A program made the translations under genes and the position numbers. Of a stretch of DNA of 64,000 bases, positions 33,484 through 41,345 are shown in pieces (position 1 is the stretch's first letter; every line of letters begins with the position of its first letter). The stretch is from assembly GCF_021277265.1 (NCBI RefSeq), contig NZ_JAJSOH010000028.1:40627-104626 (forward strand). Reading direction: 5' to 3'. The notes below the pieces were generated by a model. It made no database searches, had not been told where the DNA came from, and worked only from the letters and a program-made list of their open reading frames with translations. The DNA is from Kineosporia rhizophila (GTDB lineage: Bacteria > Actinomycetota > Actinomycetes > Actinomycetales > Kineosporiaceae).

Positions 33484-33752
33484 CCCGTTACTCCTCGTAG
33501 TGAATCTTTTGCGCGCGAGGCGCTGGTGACACCCGGCCGAAAACCTCTCGGCTCGCGAGAAAGATAGCCCGCCGCTCGGGGAAAATCCCAGTTCAGCCAT
33601 TAAGCCGATGTGTCGTCACTACAGGTGGCGCGGCCTGTGCCCACAGTTCTGGTATCCGTTGCAGGGGCAGGTGCCCCTGTTGCTCTTAGTGACTACTGGG
33701 TAAAACGATCACGAAACGGCACTGGCCTCTCACTGGCCTCGCGAGCGCAAGG

Positions 33753-33771
33753 ATGACAACATTGTTGTCAT
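33753..33771. promoter_or_regulatory. Perfect palindromic operator over the MarR start codon
   Basis: ATGACAACATTGTTGTCAT has nine-base perfect arms around one central base and overlaps the first two bases of the ATG at 33770. Binding by the encoded MarR would repress its own operon directly. TTGT/ACAA cores are common for MarR proteins. Confidence 0.85.
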
Positions 33772-34276
33772 GCAGAGCGATCTGAGGACGTCGGTGGCGG
33801 GCCCGCGGGGTCGTCTCCTGGAAGCGGTGCTGGGCGAGGTGAGGCCGCTCGTGCTGAACTCCGCGCGGGCGCTCGAGGCGCTGTGGCGGCCCGAGGGCGT
33901 CACGGTCGGGATGCGCGCGGTCCTGCAGATCCTGCAGCAGCAGGGGCCGCTCACCGTGCCGGCTATCGCCGAGCGTCTGGACCTGGCCCGTCAGGGCGTG
34001 CAGCGGCACGTCAACGATCTCGCCGCTCTGCACCTGGTGGTGAGCCAGACCAATCCCGGTCACCGCCGCTCCGTCCTGATCGCCGTCACCGGGCAGGGGC
34101 GGGACGTGTTCGCCCGGCTGATGACGGCCGAGCGCGAGCGCCTGGAGGGGCACACGGCCCTCGACTGCAGCGCCGAGGACCTGCAGACGGCCCTGCGCGT
34201 GCTGCAGGCCCTCAACCGCGACGTACGTGCCCACGCCCAGCAACTGCGCGAGGCCCTACCCCAGGAGAATCCGTGA
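33770..34276 (+). CDS. MarR-family regulator
   Basis: 168 residues. The winged helix is at about 45-115: VGMRAVLQILQQQGPLTVPAIAERLDLARQGVQRHVNDL with wing LVVSQTNPGHRRSVLIAVT. The start codon lies inside a perfect palindrome, indicating autorepression. The stop overlaps the next GTG by four bases (GTGA), so it is translationally coupled to the isomerase-fold gene, which is presumably part of its response. Confidence 0.9.
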   Translation: MQSDLRTSVAGPRGRLLEAVLGEVRPLVLNSARALEALWRPEGVTVGMRAVLQILQQQGPLTVPAIAERLDLARQGVQRHVNDLAALHLVVSQTNPGHRRSVLIAVTGQGRDVFARLMTAERERLEGHTALDCSAEDLQTALRVLQALNRDVRAHAQQLREALPQENP

Positions 34277-34983
34277 ACGTCGAGGAGATCTACGCGCTGA
34301 CGGCCGCCAACCGCCGCAAGCTGGCCGACCTGCTGGGGTCCCTGGACGAGCAGCAGTGGCACACCCAGACCCTGTGCGCCGGGTGGAGCGCCCAGGAGAT
34401 GGCCGCTCACCTCCTGCAGCCCAGCATCACCGGTTTCGCCCACGTGTTCCTGGTCGCCCTGCGCTATCGCGGCGACACCGACCGGACCATCGACCACATC
34501 ACCCGCCGCATCGCCCGGCGCCCCCGGGCGGAACTCGTGCGGGAACTGCGCAGGCACGCAGACGACCGACTCGACCCGCCCCGCGTCGGCCCGATGGGCC
34601 CCTACGTGGACACCTGCATCCACCTGCGCGACCTGGCCCGCCCCCTGGGCCTGGACGTCATCACAACCACCAACGAACCTACGGACGTCGGTGCCCACCA
34701 ATGGCGGCTGGTGCTGGACTACCTCGCCTCACCGAACCCCGCCCCCGCGCTGCTGGGCGTGCGCTCCCTGGACGGCCTGACGCTGCACGCCACCGACCTG
34801 GACCACACCTGGCGTCCCGACGGCCAGAAATCCACCCAGAAGTCCGGCCAGGAATCCGGCCGGGAGGTCGTCGAGGGGCCCGCGGAGGCCCTCGCCCTGG
34901 CCGTCACCGGACGATTGGCGGCGCTGGACGACCTGACCGGGCCGGGGGCGCAGACGCTGCGCCGGCGCCTGCAGGAGAAGTAG
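34273..34983 (+). CDS. Maleylpyruvate isomerase-family (TIGR03083-like) protein
   Basis: 236 residues from GTG 34273, overlapping the MarR stop. CAGWSAQEMAAHLLQP is the first metal-binding motif and DTCIHLRDLARPLGL the second, matching the mycothiol-dependent isomerase N-terminal domain. ATDLDHTWRP lies in the C-terminal part and GPAEALALAVTGRLAALDDL is the usual final helix. Such proteins are predicted to use mycothiol, for example for conjugating reactive compounds. The MarR coupling supports an inducible detoxification role, which is inference. Confidence 0.8.
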   Translation: MNVEEIYALTAANRRKLADLLGSLDEQQWHTQTLCAGWSAQEMAAHLLQPSITGFAHVFLVALRYRGDTDRTIDHITRRIARRPRAELVRELRRHADDRLDPPRVGPMGPYVDTCIHLRDLARPLGLDVITTTNEPTDVGAHQWRLVLDYLASPNPAPALLGVRSLDGLTLHATDLDHTWRPDGQKSTQKSGQESGREVVEGPAEALALAVTGRLAALDDLTGPGAQTLRRRLQEK

Positions 34984-36153
34984 CTAGTTCGGGCTGCCGG
35001 TCTCCCCGCAGTGCTCACCGGCGTTGATGCAGTCGCCCACCAGGTCGCGCAGCACCTTCGGCTGCCACCCGGTGACCACACCGAACCCGAAGTCCTGCCC
35101 CCGCAGCCCTGACAGCCGAACCTCCTGCGTCACGTCGATCGGGTACGCCACCCGTACCAGCAGCGTGGGCACGGCCACCGGATGACTGCCCGGGCAGCGC
35201 CCCGAGGCGGCCCAGGCCAGGTGCGAGCGGTGCCCGGGAACGTCCAGGTGCCGTCCGTCCCAGCATCCCGGCGCCGCGATCCGCCCGATCAGCCGGTCCC
35301 CCTCCTGGCAGGTCGACGCGACGGGCAGGCGCGGCTCGTCGTACCCCGTGCACGACCAGGACACGGCGCTGCCGTCTGCCGCGGAAGGGGCAGCTGCCTG
35401 CCCGCCGGCCAGAACGCGCAGCCCCGCAGGGAACGGCTGAACGCTGGTGTAGTCGCTGACTGCCGCCTTGTAGAGCACCTGGAACGACTCCGGCTCCAGC
35501 GCGCGGCCCCCCTGCAGCACCTGCGGCACCCAGTACGTGGACCGGTCCCCCGGGTTCAGGCACGAGGTGGCACCCGAGGGAACCCGACCGGGCTCGGCCG
35601 GCTTCGCTCGCGTGCTGCCGAACACGTCGTACCCGCCTTCTCCCGCCCCCGGAGAGGAAAGCCCGGCCACCGGCGCCTTGCTGCTGGCGCGTACGAGCGC
35701 GCAGGCGCTGGGGAACTCCTGGTAGACCGCGCGCGGCGGGTCCCCCACCGGCCGCGCCTTCACTGCGGGCCGCACCTGGAAGTCCGAGGTGCTTTTCTCC
35801 GGCGCAGGGGTCGGCGAAACAGGCGAAACAGTGGACGTCGGTGGCGACGCAGTGGGCACGCCCACGCCGCTGGGGGCAGGGATTCCGCTCGAGGTTCCCG
35901 GCGTAGAGCCCGCCTCAGGGCCGGAATCGTCGGGCTGGATCAGCACCGGCACCAACGCGGCCACTGCCACGAACAGCACCAGGAGCACCACCCCGAGGAC
36001 GACCTGGCGCCACGTCCAGTCCCTCACGCCGGGCACACCGCCGGGCAACCGCATCAACCGCGCTCCTGTCTCACGCCACAAAACGTCTGCCCAACCTGAT
36101 CCACGCCTGCCCGGCGCCTCTCGCGCACCCTGCCCCACGTCAACCTTGCTCAT
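34984..36153 (-). CDS. Membrane-anchored, motif-depleted DUF1996 paralogue
   Basis: 389 residues. One membrane segment (VVLGVVLLVLFVAVAALVPVLI, about 51-72), a Pro/Ser/Thr-rich linker (about 80-120), then a domain that aligns to the DUF1996 protein at 38.8 kb: CLNPGDRSTYWVPQV against CITPGDRSGYWHPSL, PFPAGLRVLAG against AFPQGLRYVVG, CWDGRHLDVPGHRSHLA against CWDGVHLDSADHQSHMA, and PGSHPVAVPTLLV against PAGHPVAVPMIEF. The His-rich block of the other protein (SHHAPDDPIV ... HMHTFMG) is replaced by LVRASSKAPV ... GYDVFGS, so a metal-binding or catalytic role there is lost. It could be a sensor or decoy for the same ligand. It is divergent from the histidine kinase. Confidence 0.75.
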   Translation of the reverse strand: MSKVDVGQGAREAPGRRGSGWADVLWRETGARLMRLPGGVPGVRDWTWRQVVLGVVLLVLFVAVAALVPVLIQPDDSGPEAGSTPGTSSGIPAPSGVGVPTASPPTSTVSPVSPTPAPEKSTSDFQVRPAVKARPVGDPPRAVYQEFPSACALVRASSKAPVAGLSSPGAGEGGYDVFGSTRAKPAEPGRVPSGATSCLNPGDRSTYWVPQVLQGGRALEPESFQVLYKAAVSDYTSVQPFPAGLRVLAGGQAAAPSAADGSAVSWSCTGYDEPRLPVASTCQEGDRLIGRIAAPGCWDGRHLDVPGHRSHLAWAASGRCPGSHPVAVPTLLVRVAYPIDVTQEVRLSGLRGQDFGFGVVTGWQPKVLRDLVGDCINAGEHCGETGSPN

Positions 36154-36195
36154 GAACTCTGCCCGCGAACTCTGCCCTGCCCCTGTCCCTGCCAG

Positions 36196-38007
36196 GTGCG
36201 GCGCCGCCCGGAGCCGCCCGGACCTGAGCTCGCCCGGCCGACGTCTCCTGCCCCCCTGTCGGCTGCCTATGCTGCACCGGTGACCCGGCCGACACCGAGG
36301 TCGGCCCCCGGCCCAGCCTCCGCACCACCCCCGGCCTCACAGCCCGGGGCAGGTCAGCCCGCCCAGCCCGCCCAGCCCGCCGGACCGCAGACGCGTACCG
36401 GGGGCCGACGTCGGCCCAGGGCCAACAGACCTGGCACCACATCCGGGCCCGGCCCCGAACCCGAACCTGGGCCCGCCCCTGGATCCGAACCCGGATCCGA
36501 ACCTGGATCCGAACCTGGCCCCGCACCCGCACCCGCCCCCGGACCTGCATCCGAACCTCGGCCCGGACCTGGCCCCGAACCCGGACCTGGATCCGGACCT
36601 GGATCCGGACCTGGATCCGGCTTCAGAGCTCGTGCCAGATCTGGCACCCGATCCGGCAGGAGGTCTGGAAGGGCCCGTGACCTGGTCGAGCCCCAGCACT
36701 GGGTCAGCAGCGCGACCGAGAGTATCGCCGGGCTGTGCCAGTTCGTGCTCCTGCTGCGGCTGGGCGCCACCCTGATGCTGGTCGTGGCGGCTGTCCTGAT
36801 CGATCCCCACCCCCGCCGGCTCCTGCTGGGCACGCTCGTCGCCGCCGTGGTGACCACCGCGGAACTGGCCGTCCTCGTGCGGCGGCCCGCCGCCGTCGTC
36901 CATTGGCCGTTCTTCGTCGTGCTCGAGCTGGCCGCCGGGGCCGCGATCGTGGCGCTCATGCAGGGCGGACCGGTGTTCTTCTCCTTCTCCTGCGGCTCGG
37001 CCGCCGTCTTCGGCGTGGTCGCGGGCCTGCGCGCCTGGCCGGTCTGGGTCGCGCAGACCGTGGCCGCCTACGCCGTGGTGGCCTGGATCGTCCGCCTGGG
37101 CAACGACGGCGCCCCCGTGCCGGCCACCCTGGCCGTCTACCTCACCGGCGTGCCCACCCTCTACGTGCTCATCGGCCTGGCCGCCGCGACCGCCCGCGCG
37201 GCCGTCGTCCGGCACGTCAACCTCGCCCGCTCCGCCCTGGACGCCACCGAGCGCTCGGCCGTCGCCGCCGAACGCACCCGGATGGCCCGCGAACTGCACG
37301 ACTCGGTCGAGAAGACCCTGCGTGGACTGTCCTTCGCGGCCGGCTCCCTGCCCGACGCCGTGCACCAGCGGCCCCAGCTCGCCGCCGAACTGGCCCGCAC
37401 CGTCGCCGAGGGCGCCAGCACCGCGGCCGACGAAGCCCGCGAACTGCTGGGCATGCTGCGCGCCGACGACCTGGACGCAACCCTGGCCGAGGCCCTCGAA
37501 CGGGCCTGCCGCGACTTCTCGGCCCGCACCGGACTGCCCGTGCACACCGATCTGGCCGACCTGGCCGAACTCGCTGATCTGGGCGACCGGACCGGACGTG
37601 GCAGAGGTGGCAGAGGTGGCGGCCTGGCCCGGCCGGGGCAGGTGGGTAGCGCCGAGGTGGATCTGCCGGTGCGCCACGAGGTCCTGCGGATCGTGCGCGA
37701 GGCCCTGGGCAACGTCGCCCGCCACTCCGGTGCCACCCAGGCCTGGGTCGAGCTCGCCCTCGAACCCCGCACCCTGCGCGTGACCATCGGGGACAACGGC
37801 CGCGGCTTCACCGTCCCGGCCGACCTGACCGCCCTCTCCGCCGCCGGGCACTACGGCCTGGTCGGGATGGCCGAGCGGGCCCAGCAGATCGGCGGACGCC
37901 TCAAGGTCTTCTCCGGCGCCGATCTCGGCGCCGTGGGCGGCACCCAGGTGGTGCTGTGGACACCGGCCGCCGGCGGCGGGCCGGCGTCTGAGAGGGTCCG
38001 CCCATGA
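36196..38007 (+). CDS. Sensor histidine kinase (NarL/DesK type) with long repetitive N-terminus
   Basis: Up to 603 residues from GTG 36196; a GTG at 36280 is an alternative. Residues about 30-160 are a Pro/Gly/Glu/Ser tract built from PGSEPGSEPG and PGSGPGSG repeats. Five or six membrane helices follow (about 178-340), then HisKA_3 with ARELHDSVEKTLRGL (phospho-His) and a HATPase with GNVARHSGATQAWV and TIGDNGRGF. It lacks an obvious extracellular sensor domain, so it may sense within the membrane or via partners such as the flanking DUF1996 proteins. It overlaps the response regulator by four bases (ATGA). Confidence 0.88.
   Translation: MRRRPEPPGPELARPTSPAPLSAAYAAPVTRPTPRSAPGPASAPPPASQPGAGQPAQPAQPAGPQTRTGGRRRPRANRPGTTSGPGPEPEPGPAPGSEPGSEPGSEPGPAPAPAPGPASEPRPGPGPEPGPGSGPGSGPGSGFRARARSGTRSGRRSGRARDLVEPQHWVSSATESIAGLCQFVLLLRLGATLMLVVAAVLIDPHPRRLLLGTLVAAVVTTAELAVLVRRPAAVVHWPFFVVLELAAGAAIVALMQGGPVFFSFSCGSAAVFGVVAGLRAWPVWVAQTVAAYAVVAWIVRLGNDGAPVPATLAVYLTGVPTLYVLIGLAAATARAAVVRHVNLARSALDATERSAVAAERTRMARELHDSVEKTLRGLSFAAGSLPDAVHQRPQLAAELARTVAEGASTAADEARELLGMLRADDLDATLAEALERACRDFSARTGLPVHTDLADLAELADLGDRTGRGRGGRGGGLARPGQVGSAEVDLPVRHEVLRIVREALGNVARHSGATQAWVELALEPRTLRVTIGDNGRGFTVPADLTALSAAGHYGLVGMAERAQQIGGRLKVFSGADLGAVGGTQVVLWTPAAGGGPASERVRP
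36446..36622. repeat. 12-bp repeat tract in the kinase 5' end
   Basis: Degenerate tandem units of cctggatccgaa and cctggatccgga, with three perfect cctggatccgga copies near 36576-36612, encode Pro-Gly-Ser-Glu/Gly. The tract is cytoplasmic by position and likely length-variable between strains. Confidence 0.8.
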
Positions 38008-38633
38008 CGATCAGGGTCGCGGTTGTCGACGACAACCCGATGGTGCGCGCCGGGCTGCGGGCCATGCTCGAACTGGGCGGGCTGGACGTCGTCGCCGAGG
38101 CCGCCGACGGGCTGGCCGCCCTGGACACCGTCGCTCGCCACCGTCCCGACGTCACCCTCCTCGATCACCGCATGCCGGTCGCCGACGGTCTCGAGGTGCT
38201 TGCCCGCCTGGCCGACCTCACCCGCGTGATCCTCCTGACCTCCGACGACAGCTCCGAGGTCATCAGCTCCGCCCTGGCGCAGGGGGCCAGCGGCTTCCTG
38301 TCCCACAACGGGCTCTCCCGTGAGGACGTCCTGCAGGCCGTACGCGCCGTGCATGCCGGGGAAGGCTGGCTGGCCCCCGTGGCCGCTGCTGTGGCCGTAC
38401 GCCAGCTACGCGAGCGCGCCGAACGCGAGTCCGCCGCCCGGATCCGCTTCGACCTCACCCGCCGCGAGCGCGAGCTGATGGATCTGCTGGTGCAGGGGCT
38501 GACCAACGGCCAGATCGCCGCCCAGCTGGTGCTGTCCGAGAAGACCGTGAAGAACCATCTGAACCACGTGTACGCCAAGCTCGGTGTGGGTCACCGCACC
38601 CAGGCCGTCGCGCGGTGGCAGGGCCGGGCCTGA
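38004..38633 (+). CDS. NarL-type response regulator with altered receiver
   Basis: 209 residues. The receiver has VAVVDDNPMVRAGL (acidic pair) and VTLLDHRMPVADGLEV with the phospho-Asp. The Thr of ILLTSDD is kept, but the usual conserved Lys of the GxLxK motif is replaced: GFLSHNG. A LuxR helix-turn-helix closes the protein (LTRRERELMDLLVQGLTNGQIAAQLVLSEKTVKNHLNHVYAKLGV). It is translationally coupled to the kinase. The likely targets are the flanking DUF1996 genes, inferred from position only. Confidence 0.88.
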   Translation: MTIRVAVVDDNPMVRAGLRAMLELGGLDVVAEAADGLAALDTVARHRPDVTLLDHRMPVADGLEVLARLADLTRVILLTSDDSSEVISSALAQGASGFLSHNGLSREDVLQAVRAVHAGEGWLAPVAAAVAVRQLRERAERESAARIRFDLTRRERELMDLLVQGLTNGQIAAQLVLSEKTVKNHLNHVYAKLGVGHRTQAVARWQGRA

Positions 38634-38801
38634 ACCCGACTGCGGACCCCCGTGAGCCGGGGGGACCCATGGAAATAGGCCCCGGACGTCCGTGATCTGG
38701 GCCCCCTGACCGGCGAGCGCACAGTCGCTGCACAGCCAGACTTCGGCACGTCCGGCTCAACCGTCCGCGCCTGACGGACGTCCCGAAGGGAACCCTGAAC
38801 A

Positions 38802-39935
38802 GTGAAAAGACGCTACACAGTGGCCGGTGGCGCCGTCGGCGCCACCGTCGCGGCAGTCCTGATCGCCGTCTCCTCCGGGGTTCCCGCGTTCAGCGCCCAG
38901 CCGGGCACCGGCCACCACGGCACCCGGGCAGCCGCTCCGGCCTCAACGGCCGCGGCTGCCACGACGGCTACGGCCGGTGGGCACGCCATGGCCGGCATGG
39001 CCGAGCAGCCTGCCTACGGACCCAACCTGGACCCGGGCGAGTCCGACCAGGTGTCCCCCGCCGTCCAGGGCATCGCTCCCGAGCACAGCTTCAACCCCGG
39101 CCCCGACCAGGTGACCCACCGCGAGTTCCAGGCCAACTGCTACATGAGCCACCACGCCCCGGACGACCCGATCGTCTACCCCGGGATGAGCGGCGCCGCG
39201 CACATGCACACCTTCATGGGCGCCTCCGGCACCGACGCCAAGAGCACCACCGGCTCACTGACCGGCGCGGCGAAGACCAGCTGCATCACCCCCGGCGACA
39301 GGTCCGGGTACTGGCACCCCTCGCTCTACAACGGCGACAAGCTCGTCACCACCCAGTACAAGCAGACCATCTACTACAAGTCCGGGGTCTCCGACTTCCG
39401 CACCGTACGGGCCTTCCCCCAGGGACTGCGCTACGTCGTCGGCAGCCCCACCCAGACCGAGCAGCAGTTCCGCGAGCACCCCGGCACCGTCGAGGGCTGG
39501 GAATGCGGCAACAGCGCCAACAACTGGCAGATCCCCGAGCACTGCACCCCCGGCTCCTACCTCAACATCCGCATGCAGGCCCCCAGCTGCTGGGACGGCG
39601 TGCACCTGGACTCCGCCGACCACCAGAGCCACATGGCCTACCCCGTGGTGGAGAAGAACCGCCGCGTCTGCCCGGCCGGGCACCCGGTGGCGGTGCCGAT
39701 GATCGAGTTCAAGATGGCCTTCAACGTCTCCGGGGACATGACGAAGGTCCGCCTCTCCAGCGGCACCGACCACAGCTGGCACTACGACTTCTTCAACGGC
39801 TGGGACCAGCCCACCCTCAAGGCCCTGGTCAGCCACTGCATCAACGGCGGCCTGCAGTGCGACCCGCGCGGCTTCGACCAGTACAAGCCCGGGCGTGGGG
39901 CCGCCCTGAACGAGAAGTACGAACTGGCGAGCTGA
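38802..39935 (+). CDS. Secreted DUF1996 protein
   Basis: 377 residues. A signal peptide (GGAVGATVAAVLIAVSSGVPAFSA) is followed by a His/Ala/Thr-rich linker and a full DUF1996 domain: FQANCYMSHHAPDDPIVYPG, AHMHTFMGAS, SCITPGDRSGYWHPSLY, SCWDGVHLDSADHQSHMAY, CPAGHPVAVP and SHCINGG. The several His clusters suggest metal binding. Family members occur in actinomycetes and fungi; fungal relatives include WSC/Cu-related surface proteins, but no activity is established. It lies just after the two-component genes, and the motif-depleted paralogue lies on their other side. Confidence 0.88.
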   Translation: MKRRYTVAGGAVGATVAAVLIAVSSGVPAFSAQPGTGHHGTRAAAPASTAAAATTATAGGHAMAGMAEQPAYGPNLDPGESDQVSPAVQGIAPEHSFNPGPDQVTHREFQANCYMSHHAPDDPIVYPGMSGAAHMHTFMGASGTDAKSTTGSLTGAAKTSCITPGDRSGYWHPSLYNGDKLVTTQYKQTIYYKSGVSDFRTVRAFPQGLRYVVGSPTQTEQQFREHPGTVEGWECGNSANNWQIPEHCTPGSYLNIRMQAPSCWDGVHLDSADHQSHMAYPVVEKNRRVCPAGHPVAVPMIEFKMAFNVSGDMTKVRLSSGTDHSWHYDFFNGWDQPTLKALVSHCINGGLQCDPRGFDQYKPGRGAALNEKYELAS

Positions 39936-39964
39936 ACGCCCGCCACTGCTGAACCACGCCGCCG

Positions 39965-40001
39965 GTGAACCCCGTCGCCGCTACCGGGCGGCGGGGTTCA
40001 C
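39965..40001. terminator. Bidirectional hairpin between DUF1996 and GNAT genes
   Basis: gtgaaccccgtcgccg pairs with cggcggggttcac (right arm ending at 40001) with one mismatch. It overlaps the stop codon of the leftward acetyltransferase and can terminate both convergent transcripts. Confidence 0.72.
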
Positions 40002-40471
40002 AGGCGCAGGGTGAAGTACGAGCTGTTCGGGTCGTCGGTGTAGCCGGCGAACGGACCGGTCGGCAGGAACCCGTAGCGGGCGTACAGGGTGCGGGCCGGC
40101 TCGAAGAAGTCCTCGCTGCCGGTCTCCAGGCTGACCTGCTTGTACCCGGCCTGCCGGGCCTCGTTCACGGCATGCCGCAGCAGCTGACCGGCGATGCCCT
40201 GACGCAGCCGCGACGGCAGCGTGCGCATCGACTTCAGCTCCACGTGGTCCTCGTCGAGGCGCTTGAGCGCCACACACCCGACCACCTCGTCACCGTCGCG
40301 CGCCGCCCAGAACGTGATCTCCGCCGCGCGCAGCGCCTCCACGTCCAGTGCGTGCACGCTCTCCGGCGGAGACACCTCCCGCATCTGCGCCACATGCCCC
40401 TCCAGCAGGGCCACGACCTGCGGATCGGAGACGTCGTCCAGGGAGATCACCACTTCTGCCACGGGGATCAT
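39998..40471 (-). CDS. GNAT acetyltransferase
   Basis: 157 residues from ATG 40471; a GTG at 40462 is possible. VELKSMRTLPSRLRQGIAGQLLRHAV is the acetyl-CoA motif (R-x-x-G-I-A), YKQVSLETGSEDFFEPARTLYARYGF the late motif, as in the amino-acid N-acetyltransferase-like YafP/ElaA-type group. The start codon lies in the loop of a perfect 10-bp inverted repeat. It is 34 bp downstream of the TNT toxin-like gene on the same strand and may be co-transcribed with it. Confidence 0.85.
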   Translation of the reverse strand: MIPVAEVVISLDDVSDPQVVALLEGHVAQMREVSPPESVHALDVEALRAAEITFWAARDGDEVVGCVALKRLDEDHVELKSMRTLPSRLRQGIAGQLLRHAVNEARQAGYKQVSLETGSEDFFEPARTLYARYGFLPTGPFAGYTDDPNSSYFTLRL

Positions 40472-40481
40472 CGTGGCAGAA
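40454..40481. promoter_or_regulatory. Perfect inverted repeat enclosing the GNAT start codon
   Basis: TTCTGCCACG (40454-40463) and CGTGGCAGAA (40472-40481) are exact complements separated by eight bases that contain the ATG. In mRNA the start codon would sit in the loop of a ten-pair stem; in DNA it would be a strong operator for a dimeric protein. Confidence 0.8.
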
Positions 40482-40505
40482 GCGGTGGCACCCCTCGGAC
40501 AGTGG

Positions 40506-41228
40506 TCAGAGGGGGACCCGCTCGAGGTAGCCGTTGTCCACCAGCCACAGAACGTTCAGCGTCGCCGGCGCCCCCGCCACGTACGCCCCCGTCAGCTGGT
40601 ACTGCCACCCGTCACCACGCTGCTCGAACCAGGCAGCGATCGGGCCCGCGGAGACCTCGAACGCCTTCAGCACCCGGTAGCGGCGGTAGTTGCAGCCCTC
40701 CGCCGGGGTACCGGCCAGGTTCGAGGGCGGGATGGCGCGCTCGGCGTACGGAGTCCCGGCCGGGCTCAGGAAGCCCCCGTACTCACTACCGAAGCGATCC
40801 AGCTCCCGCCCCACCGCGAGCGTCTTACGCCAGATGATCGGCGAACCGTCGGCCCGCACCTGGTAGCCGTTCTGCGGTGGGTAGATCCAGCTGTTGGCCG
40901 AGGCGTCGTAGTACTGGGCCAGGAACTCGGCCGAGGTCAGCCCTCCGGTGCGCTTGTAGCCCTTCAGCTCCCAGCCGACGGTGCCCGAGTTGGGCAAGGT
41001 GGCCGGACCCAGCCGGCGGTCCCCCTCACTGAAGTCCGCCGAGCAGGTGCTCGTCACCTGCCGGGACAGCTGAGCCGGCTGCTGGGCCGACAGTGCTGAC
41101 GGAGCTGACAGGTGGGCCGCCTGCGCGGCACCGGCCGGTGTGAGGACCGACCCCAGAGCCAGAGCGAGCGCCCCCAGACCGAGCGAGGCACCTCGTAGAC
41201 GCCTGAAAACGGCATGCTTGTATTGCAT
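40506..41228 (-). CDS. Secreted TNT-domain protein (NAD glycohydrolase toxin-like)
   Basis: 240 residues from ATG 41228, with GGGGGAG upstream. The signal peptide (LGLGALALALGSVLTPAGAAQA) is followed by a short linker and a C-terminal domain of about 115 residues with the blocks of the tuberculosis necrotizing toxin family: YPPQNGY, GRELDRFGSEYGGFLSP (the Arg of DRFG is a key NAD-site residue in CpnT), AGTPYAERAIPPSNL, YRRYRVLKAFEVSAGPIAAWF and a late GDGWQYQL, where the Gln corresponds to the catalytic-site Gln. TNT domains hydrolyse NAD+. Here it is free-standing and exported by a signal peptide, not attached to a CpnT channel. No recognised immunity gene is adjacent. Confidence 0.82.
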   Translation of the reverse strand: MQYKHAVFRRLRGASLGLGALALALGSVLTPAGAAQAAHLSAPSALSAQQPAQLSRQVTSTCSADFSEGDRRLGPATLPNSGTVGWELKGYKRTGGLTSAEFLAQYYDASANSWIYPPQNGYQVRADGSPIIWRKTLAVGRELDRFGSEYGGFLSPAGTPYAERAIPPSNLAGTPAEGCNYRRYRVLKAFEVSAGPIAAWFEQRGDGWQYQLTGAYVAGAPATLNVLWLVDNGYLERVPL

Positions 41229-41345
41229 TTCGGCTCCCCCCGAAACCAGGCCGGACTCGCTCCGGCCTCCCCCGATGTCGCGGCGACCATAGCCGCCGAA
41301 CCTCCGGGTACCCCGCAGGCGCCGCCCGGTGGGGGTGGCGTCGCG

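Noticed and set aside
33883..34272. Upstream in-frame extension of the isomerase-fold gene through the MarR gene
   Set aside because: The extension is Arg/Gly-rich shadow of the MarR gene; GTG 34273 with the GTGA overlap is the natural start.
36446..36622. Possible CRISPR-like array from regular 12-bp repeats
   Set aside because: Units are contiguous, in frame and coding for Pro-Gly-Ser; there are no spacers.
36337..37851. 504-codon leftward frame opposite the sensor kinase
   Set aside because: Gly/Asp-rich shadow; the kinase strand has H, N and G boxes.
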